A stretch of DNA of 64,000 nucleotides from Ceratobasidium sp. AG-K (taxonomy: Eukaryota > Basidiomycota > Agaricomycetes > Cantharellales > Ceratobasidiaceae). The DNA lies in assembly GCA_037039685.1 (NCBI GenBank), contig JAWNGF010000005.1, positions 62,001 to 126,000 of the forward strand, in the 5' to 3' direction. The notes below the pieces were generated by a model, which was given only the letters and a program-made list of their open reading frames with translations, was not told the DNA's origin and searched no databases. A program made the position numbers and the translations under genes. Positions 14,033 to 26,400 of the stretch are shown here, piece after piece (the first letter of the stretch is position 1; every line of letters starts with the position of its first letter).

Positions 14033-14957
14033 ATGCTATCTCGACTAGTCCGCTCTCCCTTGTTAGCTCAAACTGCAGCACGAAGTGGTATAGGGATTGC
14101 TAGCCGACGGTCAATATATGCGTCGGGGGTGCTAAGGCAAAAGGCGTTGGATTATTATGATGAGATTATGGTGAGGCTAATGACCACGGTTTAACTTTGT
14201 TCATCGTAAAACTAAAAGCTTCAACTTGGAGGTTGATCATAACAACTTTCGCGACTTGCATAGTCGTTTTGTTGCCGCATACAAGCGCCGCGACGAGGGT
14301 GAAATGACCAAGATCTCGAACACCCTAATCCGCGAGGCCGCCCTTCACTCGGATGGCGAGGTCCGTTTATGACACCTTGTCTCATCGAGGTGACCATGCA
14401 AATTACTAACAGCATTTGGTTAGGAACTCTCTATTTACAGGACTCTCGACCAGAAGGGTCTTCACGATTGCGCTGAGAAAGATCGAGAGGACCATCAGAT
14501 GGTTAAACAAGCTTTGAAACACGTGGACTCGAATAGTATTTCATCCTTGGGAATTGAGGAATACGCCAACGCCGTTGAGCGCGCGTGTCAACTTTTGTTC
14601 AAACATGCGGAGGTGAGTCTGGTTGATCCCTTTTGCGGAAACAGACGTCAATTTTCGATGAATTTCAGGAAGAAGAGCACGATCACTACAAGAAGCTATC
14701 CGCAGCTCTTACCCCTGAGGAAAAGGCAAGTCTGGCTAGAGACTTCCTCAAAGCCCGTAAGCAAGCGCCAAGTCGGCCCCATCCATCAGCTCCTCAGCAC
14801 GGTGGTGCCAGCCAGAAGTTGGCTGGAGGAATGGGTGAGCCTGATTTACATTGAATGACCCACTCATAATAACTTATTCGTAGCGAAACCCATGGACGCC
14901 GCTGTGAATGCGATGCGGGACCATGTCCCGCTCAAGCACGCCCATGCAGACGCCTAA
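14033..14957 (+). CDS. HHE-domain hemerythrin-like protein 2 (probable mitochondrial)
   Basis: Exons 14033-14170, 14232-14360, 14424-14612, 14669-14834, 14884-14957 encode 231 residues. The first 36 residues (MLSRLVRSPLLAQTAARSGI...RRSIYASGVL) are basic, serine-rich and free of acidic residues, as in mitochondrial presequences. The HHE domain follows: VDHNNFRDLH, REAALHSDGEE, DREDHQMVKQ, KHAEEEEHDHY, then RPHPSAPQHG. Exon 2, 3 and 4 lengths (129, 189, 166 nt) equal those of both paralogues, so the genes arose by duplication. The start is the only in-frame ATG downstream of the TATA box that gives a full domain. Confidence 0.92.
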
Positions 14958-15750
14958 CTGACCGCCTCGTCTGCTGCGTTGAACTCTTGTGTTACTATCC
15001 CCTGTATCGAGCCTGTGATTTTATCTTCCAGAATGAGACTGGACAGCTCTTACCCTCCACGGGACGAACTACAATGCATATGCGTCGCAATGTCCACGCA
15101 GTCAAATCCCTAATAAATCCCAAACAAATTTCTCATCAGACCACAGCAGAGTTGTGAGTGAGCTCTAGGTTAGGTCCATTTGCTTCAGAGACACCCACCG
15201 ATCCTCATGGTTACATTCACTGCTAATAATGACAATGTCATCTCGTTCCCTGTGTGATGTTCGTCAGGAGTCTGTTATCGCTGCCAACAGCTATGGGGAA
15301 ACATAAATTTATCATGCACTGAAGCTATTGGATACTCATTGCTTATCTGGTGGCGAAAATGTCATGTAGTGAACCTTCGCATCGACATTAGTGAATACTA
15401 GGGAATATGCGCCCGCGCCGCAGCCTGCGGAGACGCACAGTCGATAATTGGTCGCAGCGGGCAGGCTCCTTTTGCTCGTAAATGGAGATTAAGTATTGCA
15501 CGCTCTCTAATTTCGCGTGCGACCATACACGCACGTCTCATCCCTGTCTATTCTGTCTTCTCCTTGCAGGCACATTAGCAAAAGTGGAGAACTAATTCGG
15601 TCTAAAACGATCCAAGATTAGCTGACCCATGGCAAACTCAGCTAATAAGGGTCCTACTCAATTTTGGCATGGCTTCTATTAGCCCTTTTTGTCATGCCCC
15701 CGCTAACCTTGGGCGGATTAGCACGGATTAGCCTGCCGCCTTTTTCTGAT
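14958..15750. other. Intergenic region after hemerythrin 2
   Basis: No gene is supported. At about 15610-15735 there are several short GATTAG / CTAAT words in both orientations near the edge of the large inverted repeat. Confidence 0.4.
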
Positions 15751-16652
15751 GTACTAGGCCATTCCAAAAGTTTGGAAACACGTGACCACTTCGGGCGATA
15801 TTTTGTGCGTGTCCTGGGACTCACGGGCCATAGGCTATATGTACCAGACAGAAGGGGGTGTATATAGAATAAAGAGCTTCTTTTCCTATATGTGCCAAAT
15901 CCTTGTAATAAAATCGCCACTCCTTGGCGAGTTTTGTGGCATACAGTCGGGAGGGTTGCCACCATGGTCTTATGGGTGTACAGGAGCAACGGCATAAGCT
16001 GGGAGCATACTCACTAGCTGAGCAGATATAATACATCCAAATGCAAATCATATGTGCTTTTTACATGGCTTTTATTTGTGCAGGACTAAGGTAAGTCCCC
16101 CACTAGTTTGGTCCATGATTCTGCATTGAGAGAATTTGGGAATCATAAGCACCAGAACGAAATAGATGAGTATTTAAAGCTATAATCATTGTTACATAGG
16201 CCCAAAAAGCCTTCAAATTTCGCTTTGGCGCCTTTTGAGACCTCATTTACTTAATTGAGGGCAGCAGTTGGTTGTGGGGGAGGTGCTTCTATCGATGACA
16301 TTGCAGGTATCTTGGTCATACATTGGCGGAACTCGTGGAAACGCGCCAGAAAGATGAATTTGGATGTATTATATCTGCTCAGCTAGTGAGTATGCTCCCA
16401 GCTTATGCCGTTGCTCCTGTACACCCATAAGACCATGGTGGCAACCCTCCCGACTGTATGCCACAAAACTCGCCAAGGAGTGGCGATTTTATTACAAGGA
16501 TTTGGCACCACATATAGGAAAAGAAGCTCTTTATTCTATATACACCCCCTTCTGTCTGGTACATATAGCCTATGGCCCGTGAGTCCCAGGACACGCACAA
16601 AATATCGCCCGAAGTGGTCACGTGTTTCCAAACCTTTGGAATGGCCTAGTAC
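15751..16652. repeat. Large inverted repeat (292/295-bp arms, 315-bp spacer)
   Basis: The left arm (15751-16042) and right arm (16358-16652) are reverse complements over their whole length with only a couple of substitutions and one 3-bp indel (TATGTGCC against TATGTGGTGCC). The outer ends read GTACTAGGCC and GGCCTAGTAC; the inner ends are TAATACATCC and GGATGTATTA. ORFs in both arms are shadows of the repeat and show no known domain. The structure lies between hemerythrin 2 and 3. It may be a foldback element or an inverted duplication; a transcript across it would form a long hairpin. Confidence 0.9.
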
Positions 16653-17154
16653 CGCCAGGATTAGGCACTAGCAATCGACTCCCGAGTTGTTCTCTCGTCT
16701 CGAGGCCCCGGTTCCCTAACTTGCTGAGTTTGCTCCGATACCCCCAACTCGCACCGCTTCCAAGCGGTATCCGTTATCCTTCGTTTGCGTATACGCATAT
16801 ATGTACTTCTCTTACAACCCGTTGCTTCTGTTATACATGCTTTACATTGTCCCCACTCTTGAAATACGCCAGGTTAAGCGGTTCACGGTGCGAGCGCTGG
16901 CGCCGAAGCCCAAGAGTTGAAACAACCGAATGGTCAGATGGTCTCATGACTGCCCGCAACCCCCAGAAGATAAGTCACTTCGATCACGAGGTCTGATGAG
17001 CCCCACAAGCCCTCCCGTTTTATGTAGCGATAGTATCAGAAACTATTGCCATTGGCCGTCTTGCAGTGGGATCTACCATCAGGCCACTCCTTCTGTAACG
17101 GCCGTAATACAGGCGTACAGTCTTGAAAGTCCACAGGTCAACCGCGACCCTTCG
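16653..17154. other. Intergenic region between inverted repeat and hemerythrin 3
   Basis: No gene or recognisable repeat. Short ORFs here do not show conserved motifs. Confidence 0.35.
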
Positions 17155-17271
17155 ATTGGCTAGGCTGGTCTACGTGGCGAGGATCCGCAGGATGCGTCGG
17201 AGAATGCGATGAAAACTGCGTCATTGCGGCAGTCCAATTACCAAATACATCGCTGTCTAGCGGGTATAAAT
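17155..17271 (+). promoter_or_regulatory. Hemerythrin 3 promoter: CCAAT box, 21-bp shared element, TATA
   Basis: GATTGGCTAGG begins at about 17154; the element at 17208-17228 (GATGAAAACTGCGTCAT followed by TGCG) matches 18 of 21 bases of the hemerythrin 2 element; GTATAAAT at 17264-17271 is a TATA box 56 bp before the ATG. CCAAT-to-element spacing is 53-54 bp in both genes. Confidence 0.6.
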
Positions 17272-17320
17272 CAATCAAACGATCCTCCCATCATACCAAC
17301 CCGTGTCTGTTCCCTTAACC

Positions 17321-18241
17321 ATGCTCTCACAGCTTGCTCGCTCGCCCTTGTTTTCTCAAACTATAACTCGCAACGGTGTCGTCGCTGTTGGTCGTCGATC
17401 GGTGCACGCATCGTCTGTGTTGGGGCAAAAGGCGTTGGACTATTATGATGAGATAATGGTGAGGTTGTATCTCACTCCCGGAATCCTGTTTGTTGCAACA
17501 CCGGTACTTCAACTTCTAGGTCGATCATAACAACTTTCGCGACCTGCATGGTCGTTTTATCGCCGCATACAACCGCCGTGATGAGGGTGAAATGACCAAG
17601 ATTTCGAACACCCTAGTCCGCGAGGCTGCCCTTCATTCTGATGGCGAGGTCGGGCGCGGTACCTCGAGTTACTTCATGAGCTGATACCATTTGACACAGG
17701 AGCTTTCCGTTTATAGGACTCTTGAAAAAAAAGGCCTTCACGACTGCGCTGAAAAGGATCGGGAGGGCCACCAACTAGTAAAACAAGCATTGAAATATGT
17801 TGAATCCCACAGTATCATGTCCCTGGGAATCGAGGACTACGCCAACGCCGTCAAGCGTGCCTGTCAACTCCTCCTTAAACATGCAGAGGTGAGCCTAGCT
17901 GATTGGCGACATGCGAAAAATTATGACCATAGCATCCTGTTCAGGAGGAGGAACGGGATCACTTCAAGAAGCTGTCGGCCATTCTCACTGCGGATGAGAA
18001 GTCGGCTCTAGCCAGAGATTTCCTGAAAGCACGGAAACAAGCACCAGGTCGACCGCACCCATCAGCTCCTCAACACGGCGGTGCTAGTCAGGGGTTTGCT
18101 GGCGCAATGGGTGCGTTTGTCATTGGCTCAGTACCAAACGTCCATTCATGTGGATTTGCTGTAGCGAAACCCTTTGACGCTGCAATTAATGCGACCCGAC
18201 TCCACACCCCGCTCAAACACACCCATCCAGATGCCTACTAA
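17321..18241 (+). CDS. HHE-domain hemerythrin-like protein 3 (probable mitochondrial)
   Basis: Exons 17321-17458, 17520-17648, 17700-17888, 17945-18110, 18165-18241 encode 232 residues. The N-terminus (MLSQLARSPLFSQTITRNGV..RRSVHASSVL) is a basic presequence aligned with that of hemerythrin 2. Domain ligands: VDHNNFRDLH, REAALHSDGEE, DREGHQLVKQ, KHAEEEERDHF, followed by RPHPSAPQHG. It is closer to paralogue 2 than to 1 (shared presequence, promoter and QKALDYYDEIM). It converges on the beta-galactosidase 1 gene, with 232 bp between the two stops. Confidence 0.92.
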
Positions 18242-18473
18242 CCTCAGCCTCACTGAAGCACCATGACCCGACCAAAAGAAATCAAATTGGGGTCTTGTAT
18301 TTCTTTTAGCTATCTATCAGAGTGACGGCGACTAGGAACATGGGTTTCAACAAACAATGATGCATTCGGAGCTTGTTGGGTCTGATGAAACTGGCTCTGT
18401 GCAGTACCATGTATTTATAGCAGTTTGGATCGTTTACGTAATATACATTTCATTCAAATGTCGTTCCCGAGAT

Positions 18474-21400
18474 TTAAGCAGCCAACCCCCTAACAACTTC
18501 CTTGCTGGACGACAAGACAATCGTGGGTGTGAGTTCTAGGTTGGCCACTTTGGCTCCAGCGGCATCTATGATTCGGCGTTAATGGGAATTGCGGTTCAAT
18601 CCTGTTACGAGAACGTACCAAGTGACCAAAGTGTTATAAGCACGTCGTTTTCTCCACGATGGTTCAGGATTCCCTCGGGGATCTGACACCAACAATATTA
18701 GGAACGCATATAATAATCGGAGATCAGAACCACTCACAGGATATACGGTCTGAGGGCCAAAGTTCGAAGTGAACCTACGCAAGATCGGTCAATGCCGTTT
18801 TCAACACCCAGAAACTGGCGCTTACCGCCCGAACTGCCAGCCGTTGACATATAACATCACTCGATAGTTGCTCGTAGGCGTACGCTCAAATTTGAATGCC
18901 ACGGGCACATCCGTTGACTTGTCGATGTTGAGGGAGAACTTGGTCTTGTACGCCTTAATTCCGGCCTTGTTAATTCCCGCAAACGGCGTGCAAGCCGCGT
19001 CTGACTTGCTCGAGTTCCAGGCCGAGGTGAACTTATACTTGGGATAGATTGCTCCGATACGTTCGACATAGAGGCCGCCCTGGTTCAACGGTCCGCGGAT
19101 GATATCAGTATTGGCTTCGCCATCGACATTGCCAGTGAGTTTCCAGGATGAGAAGTCGCCGCCGCCAATAAGCTCGTAGCCGCGAATACCGCGTGGTGCC
19201 TAGTCACGAAGTCAATATCGACCCAAACTAGGATCTAATTGAGCCTACCTTGAATTCATCTTGAGAATTCCAATCTTCATCCAAGCCCATGTTATCAATG
19301 ACGACGGTTACAACATTTTCAGTGCCTACAACACCGGCCGGGAATGTATATGTGGCGTTCACGAGGTCGATGCCACCCGCCGAGTCGCTGCCCGATCGAC
19401 CTTGACCAGAGCCGAGGAAGACACCATTAAGGAAAGCGCTAAAGCCGAAGTTGTAGCCCCTAGCCAAATCTTTAGCACGGGTTGAAGAACTCGTGAGCAA
19501 ACACTCACCCTTGAACAGAGAGTCTGACGCCCGTAGCGCTGCTTGAGAAGTGACCACGGTACAACAGATTGCCTGTTCAACCTTGAGCGCAGATCAATAA
19601 GCTCAAAATCGTACTCACCCTGATGGTACCCATACTCATCCGAGTACAACATCATCTTGCCTCCGAGAGGCTGGTACCTGGCCGGTCGAGCAGTCGTAGT
19701 CCTGTTCGCAGTCACCCACTTGGAATCGTCAAATCCAAGGGCAACTTCTGGCAACGAGTCGGTACACCTCCACTCCAAAGTCTTCAAGTTCGGCAACTTG
19801 GGTGTGAGATCCTTGACGGTGATGCTCCCCTTGAGTGTTCCCGTGGAAGTCTTGGACACCTTGACATTCTTGCCGTTGAACGTGACACTCTTCACAGCGG
19901 CGGGAGCGAGAACCTCCAGTTCTGTAGTTGCGCTGTTCGCCAGATCACCGGAAATAGCCAGCGTCGAACCCTTGATTGTTGCGTTTCGCACAAGATATGG
20001 GCCAAAGACCAAAACACTCCCGGTGCGTGGGCTGAGATCGTATTTGCCGTTTCCACTTGTGGCACTGACGCGGGGCTGCCAGATGCGGGGTGCGAGCCAA
20101 GTCTTGTCCGCAAGCCAGACTGAAGTCTTTCCCACTGTGACACGGGTCAGACCCGCGGCCGGTGCCGGGCCGGAAATGGCAGCGGTGCCGTTGGCGAGAG
20201 TAGCGGTGATCGACGAGGTGGCTCCGGAGACGGTGGGCTTGGCGGTCGAGTTGGTGGGTACAACGGTTTGAGTAGTTTGGTTGGAGGTATAGAGCACAAC
20301 GTGGTCTTCTCCGTCGAGGGTGGTCCATGTAGCAACCTATACACCTATTAGTATTATTCAAATACTGAGCAATTGTCACGCACCTCAGCGGTAGTGTACC
20401 GTAACGAGCTTTTCCCGAATGGATATTCGCTCACTATGATCTTGCTCTCTCGACCCTGAAGCGCGAGCCCATTAAGCGTGACGGCCCCGACTGTGGTATT
20501 AACCTTCAAACTAAACTCGACACGAGCTGTGTTTGCGTTCGTGGTTTGACGGACGACGTATAAATTTTGCCCGGCAAGAGTGGCGAGGTGAGTAGTAAAA
20601 ATCTGGTTGGATGAGGAGAGCGAGGTTCCTGTGCTGATCCGTCCTGCAAGGTGATAGTGCGGTGTGGCATGCAAAAACAAGCCCTGGAGCTTGAGTTCCG
20701 AGTACTTGACTGTGAGTGAGCGGTCCTCGGATATTGCCTTCAACCCCATGTCAGATGAATTCTCCCCTTCACCTTGGCAGAGCATGACTTACTGCACCAT
20801 AATCATACCTATCCTGAAGTCAGCTTTCACTAATCGAACAACAGAGTTATCAACGCTCACGAAGTGTAAACAGTTGGCGTAGCCAGGTTACCCCAGTTGG
20901 TTCCCCCATAACTTTCCTCGGAATTAGCTCTCGCTAGGCCAACACATCGTAATTACGTACGTCATGTAAATATTCTGCAGATACACTCCTGCTGCGTAGG
21001 CGTTTTTGTAGAAGACATTCGCAAACTATAGCTCTCATTATTAGCCAACTTGCTAACCGAAGGAGCTCGCAATCTACTCACCTGCTCGTTGATGAGGTTG
21101 TAACAAGCGCCATAACCGGGTCCGTTCCTGTGCAAGTTGAAAATGTTTAATAACTCGGAGGAAGCGGCGGATAAGATGCATACCATGGATCGAACGCTCC
21201 ACCTTGGTACTCTGCGGGGCCCAGCCCACATCAGTCGCACGAACCGTCAACAGATCCACGGATGAGAACCATCAAGTCCAGGCCAGTGATCGACCAACCA
21301 ACAGCCGATCGTGAAACGAATCCGCCGGGCCGCAAAGAGTAATCCCAAAGAGCAACCAGAAATGACACGATAGCGATTAATTGCTGTTTCTATACTCAAG

Positions 21401-22678
21401 AGTCACTTCACGTACCGCCAAGGTACAGTGGCTCTGCCGGGTTCCACTTCTGGTGGTTGGCGTCCAGAGCAGAATCAACTTCTTTCCAGCTAAAATTATA
21501 TTAGCGTGAAGTCCTAGGCATCTGCAACAAACTTGCTTACACCTCTGGGTGCGAACAATCAAATCCAAGGGGGTAACCGTCCCAGCCGTACAAGTCAACC
21601 TTGGCCTCGCCTGATGCATATTGTCCGGCAGAACGCCAGTCGTTGTGCGTGCTGCAGCCCCATGTGTGTTTGAGTAATGATCCCGCAAACAAGATGAATG
21701 TGCTCACATAGGCACCTTGGTAATTCCGTTCTCCCTCATAACTTCAATGATCCATTTCATGTGATCAGTATGACCATACGTATACTGGTTCTACAAGCCA
21801 AACGTCAACACTTGCCTGCGCCCACCTTGATATCCAGCTCACCGAAGGATCACTCATGCTAAACTCGTTCTCGCTCTGAACCAAAATCACAGGACCAGCA
21901 GGGTACTGGTACGGTGCTGTGTATTTTGATACCTCGGTAATCCAGGGCTTCCAAGCAGCAGTAAAGTCAGAGCCGTTTGAACGGGCTGCATCGGCCAGGG
22001 TGGCGATCCACCCAGGGAAGCCGCCAGCAGATGTTTCGGCGTTGATGTAGCTGCAGGATTGTTAGTAACCAGAATGATCCAATTTTAGTGGGCTTACGGG
22101 CCAGGCCGGACAATGACCAGAATTCCGACGCTTTGAGCGACGTCCAAAAACTGCGTAACCGAGCGGTGTCCCTCAAAGTTGAGGGTTCCACGCTTCCCCT
22201 CGGTAATACCCCAGTGTAAGTAAATGGAGACGGCGTTGAATCCAGCCGCCTGCGCAATTTTAATGAGAGGGATTCGAAGGTTCGGCGAACTCAGCAACAC
22301 GTACCTTCATCTTCTCGAGGACATCGCGCCAAAGCGGGATGGATGGCAGTCGCCAAGGATGGAACTCCCCACTAGGCAACACATTAATATGTGACCTAAA
22401 GACGACCAAAGAAGACAAACCTAAAGACCATGATGCGCTTTCCATCTAGCAAAATCGAGTGCTGGTCTAAGGTGACTGCGGCAGATGAATTTCCAGCATA
22501 GAAACCGGGCGAGCCGGGGGATGGAACGTATCTGTTCGCACATCAGTTGTATTCAGCTTTCGACATGTTGAACTTACTTTTGGGACAGGTCAACATTGGA
22601 TTGCCGAGCAACGATCTCTCCCAAAGCGGGAAGACCGAGCAAGGACCCAACTCCTAGCAAAGTCGAGGAAAGCTTCAT
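18474..22678 (-). CDS. Secreted GH35 beta-galactosidase 1
   Basis: This is a large fungal-type beta-galactosidase that removes terminal galactose from polysaccharides outside the cell. About 20 exons with introns near 50 bp; among the well-supported ones are 22578-22678, 22421-22531, 22305-22371, 22098-22249, 21843-22050, 21708-21790, 21541-21651 and 21416-21489. The start MKLSSTLLGVGSLLGLPALG is a signal peptide. GH35 marks: SGEFHPWRLP, AAGFNAVSIYLHWG, acid/base Glu in QSENEFS, nucleophile Glu in EYQGGAFDPW, and MTYGGTNWGN. C-terminal jelly-roll domains contain APRIWQPR, GYHQG and QGGLYVERIGA; the protein ends ELTPTIVL..VVRGLAA. A 16-nt microexon (20793-20808) encodes the YDYGA segment. It is a tandem duplicate of the gene at 23406-27470. 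Confidence 0.92.
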
Positions 22679-23405
22679 GCCGACAAGCCAAAGCAAAACC
22701 ACACCAAAAATCACCCCCACACGCGGTCTTAAGTAGGTTCGAGCCGGTGGCTTCTCTTTAGACCACATGGTATTGAACTGGAATGTGGACGGGAATTGTC
22801 AGGCTTCCTTGTGCGGCGAATTCAACTTTAGAGGCTCTCAGCCCCGTCGTGGTCTCCATTTGGGGTATGAGAACGTTGATTGGCGCCCGGCGCTCACCGG
22901 ATGACCTCATCAGAAGGCAGATGTCGGGCGACTGAGGTATATTTGGATGCTTCTACGGCTTGGTCAGGCCATGGAGACTGTTCGGACTTGGCTAGTTCGG
23001 TATTTTTCTCGCCGAAGCTGCCAGTTCAATGCGGCTCCCGGCATCTGAGAGCACACCGTTTGGCTTGGCTAGTGTATTCCCCGCCGGTTTCACTGGTTCT
23101 ATTCAGGATATGCCCATGTTCACTCCGGTTGGTAGAACGCATCCAAACCTGAGCCTTCTCCTTCAATAAATCTATGCTCCCGACCGCTGTATACCGTAGC
23201 CATCGGGATGCATAACCATACTAGCTATTACAACGCCTTGGATTCATTACCTTTGGCTGCTTACCAAGTCGCCCATCATCGCTACTCCCGACAAAAAGTA
23301 GTGCCAAGTAATATCATTCACTTGAATTCCAGCTACCATCACATCAACATCTTCAGGGTACGTTTAAGCAACCATTCAATAACCTCGTGAGCCGTATGTC
23401 TGCAG
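22679..23405. promoter_or_regulatory. Beta-galactosidase 1 upstream region
   Basis: TACTTAAG on the minus strand at about 22724-22731 lies roughly 50 bp upstream of the chosen ATG, matching TATTTAAG in the same place in gene 2. A shared motif, GAGGCTCTCAGCCCCG at 22831-22846, recurs upstream of gene 2 with one change. There is also an in-frame upstream ATG at 22768, but starting there would put the TATA-like box inside the coding region. No other gene is seen. Confidence 0.5.
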
Positions 23406-26400
23406 TCAGGCAGCCAGTTCCCTGACAACCTCTTTGCCCGACTGTAACACAACCGATGAGATCAGCGCCAGTCCAGCAATTTGGGCGCCTTTTGCATCTA
23501 TGTACCAACCCGGATCAGTACCCGAGCACGGGCAGGCGCGCTAGAAAACGTACCCAAGGACCAGACGGTTATGAGGACGTCATTTTCCCCTCGGTGATTC
23601 AGAATACCCTCGGGGACCTAGTATTGTGGAAATTAGATACGCGCATATAATCCCTCCAGAGGCACTCACGGGGAACGTGGTCTGCGGTCCATAATTTGAT
23701 GTAAAACTAGTCGAATCCCGTTATCTCCACGATCCCCGTCACCCCAAACAATCACTCACCGACCAAACTGCCAGCCATTTACATATAACATGGCTCGGTA
23801 ATTACTTGATGGTGTACGAGTAAATTTGAATGATAGTGTTAAATCCGTCGTCTCCTCTGCGTTGAGCGAGAATGTCGTCTTGTATGCCGTGATTCCCGCC
23901 TTGGTAAGCCCTACAAATGGAGTGCACGACGAGTCTGTCAAACTTGAATTCCAGGCGCTCGTGAAGTTGAAATTTGGATAAATCGCTCCAATGCGCTCGA
24001 CATACAGTCCTCCCTGGTTAAGTGGACCTCGAATAATGTCCTTGGTTTCTTCTCCATCAACGTTCCCAATCAGCTTCCAGGAGGTAAAATCGCTACCTCC
24101 TAGAAGTTCGTACCCTCTGATACCCCGAGGTGCCTGTGAATGCGCCGAGGTGTTATTTGTAGCCAAACCCTACTGGAAAATAACTAGCCTTAGACTTGCC
24201 CTCCCAATTTTCTTCATCTATGCCCGTGTTATCTACCACGACGGTTATAACGTTTTCGGCCCCGACTACGCCCACGGGGAACGTATAAGTCGCTTCCACA
24301 GTGTCGCTACTCGACTGGCCAGAGCCAAGGAACACGCCGTTGAGGAACACGCTGAATCCAAAGTAAGAGCCTCTGAAGAATTGTCAGCGTACACCCAATA
24401 TGATCTAAGCCAGCCCTACCCTTGCACAACGAGCCTCACCCCGGTGGCCTGACCTGAGAACTTGCCACGATAGACAGTATTACCTAGCCGTCTGGTCAAC
24501 TGGATGCAGAACTTATATTAGTGATCGCTCTCACCTTGATGATAGCCGTACTCGTCTGCATACAGCATCAACTTTCCTCCGAGTGGCTGGAACCTAGCTG
24601 GACGGGCTGTAGTAGTTTTGTTTGCTTCCACCCAAGTGGAGTCATCAAAGCCGAGTGCTATTTCAGGAAGCGAGTCCGAGCATCGCCATTCGAGACTCTT
24701 CAAGTCGGGGAGTTTGGGCTTCAAGTCCTGGACCTTGATACTTCCTTTGAGTGTCCCAGTAGCAGTTTTTGACAGCTCCACATTCTTGCCGTTCCAGGTA
24801 ACGCTTTTCACGCTGGACGGAGCAAGAACTTCCAAACCGGTGCTCGCATCACTATTCAAGTCGCCAACGATAGCAAGGGTCGATCCACTGATGGTTGCAT
24901 TTCGTACGAGGTATGGACCAAAGACCAAAACACTCCCAGTGCGTGGACTGAGATCGTATTTGCCATTTCCGCTGGTACCACTGACGCGAGGCTGCCAAAT
25001 GCGAGGGGCGAGCCAACTTTTGTTTGCCAGCCATACTGAGCTTTTGCCCACCGTGACGCGGGTTAGGCCGGATGATGGGGCGGAACCCGAGATGGAGGCC
25101 ACGCCATTGGACAAGGAGGCAGAAAGAGACGATATAGATCCCGAGATGATTGGTTTGGTGCGAGACGTAGTGGGGATCACGGTTCGAGTCGTTTGATTCG
25201 AGGCATATAGTACGATGTGATCTTCCCCATCAAGCGTGAGCCAAGTTGCAACCTTCTCGTCGTCAGCCCCGCGAATTGCAATAAAAGATAATTACCCACG
25301 CACCTCGGCGGTAGTATATCGAACCACGCTCTTTCCAAATGGATATTCAGTCACGAAAATCTTACTATCCCGGCCGTCCAACGCCAACCCGGAAAGAGTA
25401 ACACTCCCAGTCGCGGTTTTGACGTCTAATGTAAACTCGACGCGGGCAGTATTTGTGTTAGTGGTCTGTCGCACGATGTAGAAGCGTTGGCCAGCATCGG
25501 TCGCAAGATGGGTGGTAAAGATCTTGGAGGATGAAGCGAGCTCGATACCGGTGCTAATTCGGCCTGCGACATGATAGTGGGGTGTGGCGTGGAGGAAGAG
25601 CCCGTGAAGTTTGATTTCGTGGAATTTGGGAGTGAGTGCACGGTCTTCCGAAATGGCCTAGCAGAGCATACAATCAGAAAGAAGGCTGTCCGTGAAAGAC
25701 TAGTACTGACCGCTCCCCAATCATATCTACCGCCAAATTCAGCTCGCGAATCCGCTGCATTCAAGTTCGGATACTCACGACGTATACACGATGGGAGCAG
25801 CCAGGTTCCCCCAATTCGTCCCTCCATAACTATATATTCCCGATTAGCCGGGTATAACGGGCCGCAAAGAAAAACAAACGCACATCATATAGAGCGACTG
25901 CAAGGACGTTCCAGCCGCATAATTGTTCTTGTAAATAACGCTAGCGAACTAAGTTCGTGATTAGCAAACGGGAAAGGCTGATCCAAGTTATTTACCTGTT
26001 CGTTGAGCAGCTTATAACAAGACTCGTAGCCCGGTCCGTTCCTGCAAGTTAATTCCTTAGAGCCTCAACTAGGCAGAGTGAGAAGGACTGACCATCCATC
26101 GAGTGCCCCACCCTGGTACTCTGCAAACGACAGGTAAATTAGAGTTGTCGCCGATCGATCAGGGTGCCGATCAATCGAAATTACCAAGGCGGTCCAGATG
26201 AGTACTTGGATACTACAGTGGGGAACACCACTCACCAGCCAGATACAACGGCTCGGCTGGGTTAAGCCTTTGGTGATCAAGATCGAGGGATGCGTCCAAC
26301 TCCTTCCACCTATATCCAAGTTAGAGACATCAAGAGACGTCCAAAACCAACACCTACACTTCTGGTTTGGAGCAGTCCCAACCGAGGGGATATCCGTCTC

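Noticed and set aside
15654..16671. Several ORFs of 70-110 residues in both arms
   Set aside because: They are mirror translations of the inverted repeat on both strands, with no known domain.
22679..22768. Upstream in-frame ATG of beta-galactosidase 1 adding 30 residues with a hydrophobic segment
   Set aside because: The paralogue starts at the aligned MKVSS, and the TATA-like box would fall inside the extension; MKLSS gives a normal signal peptide.
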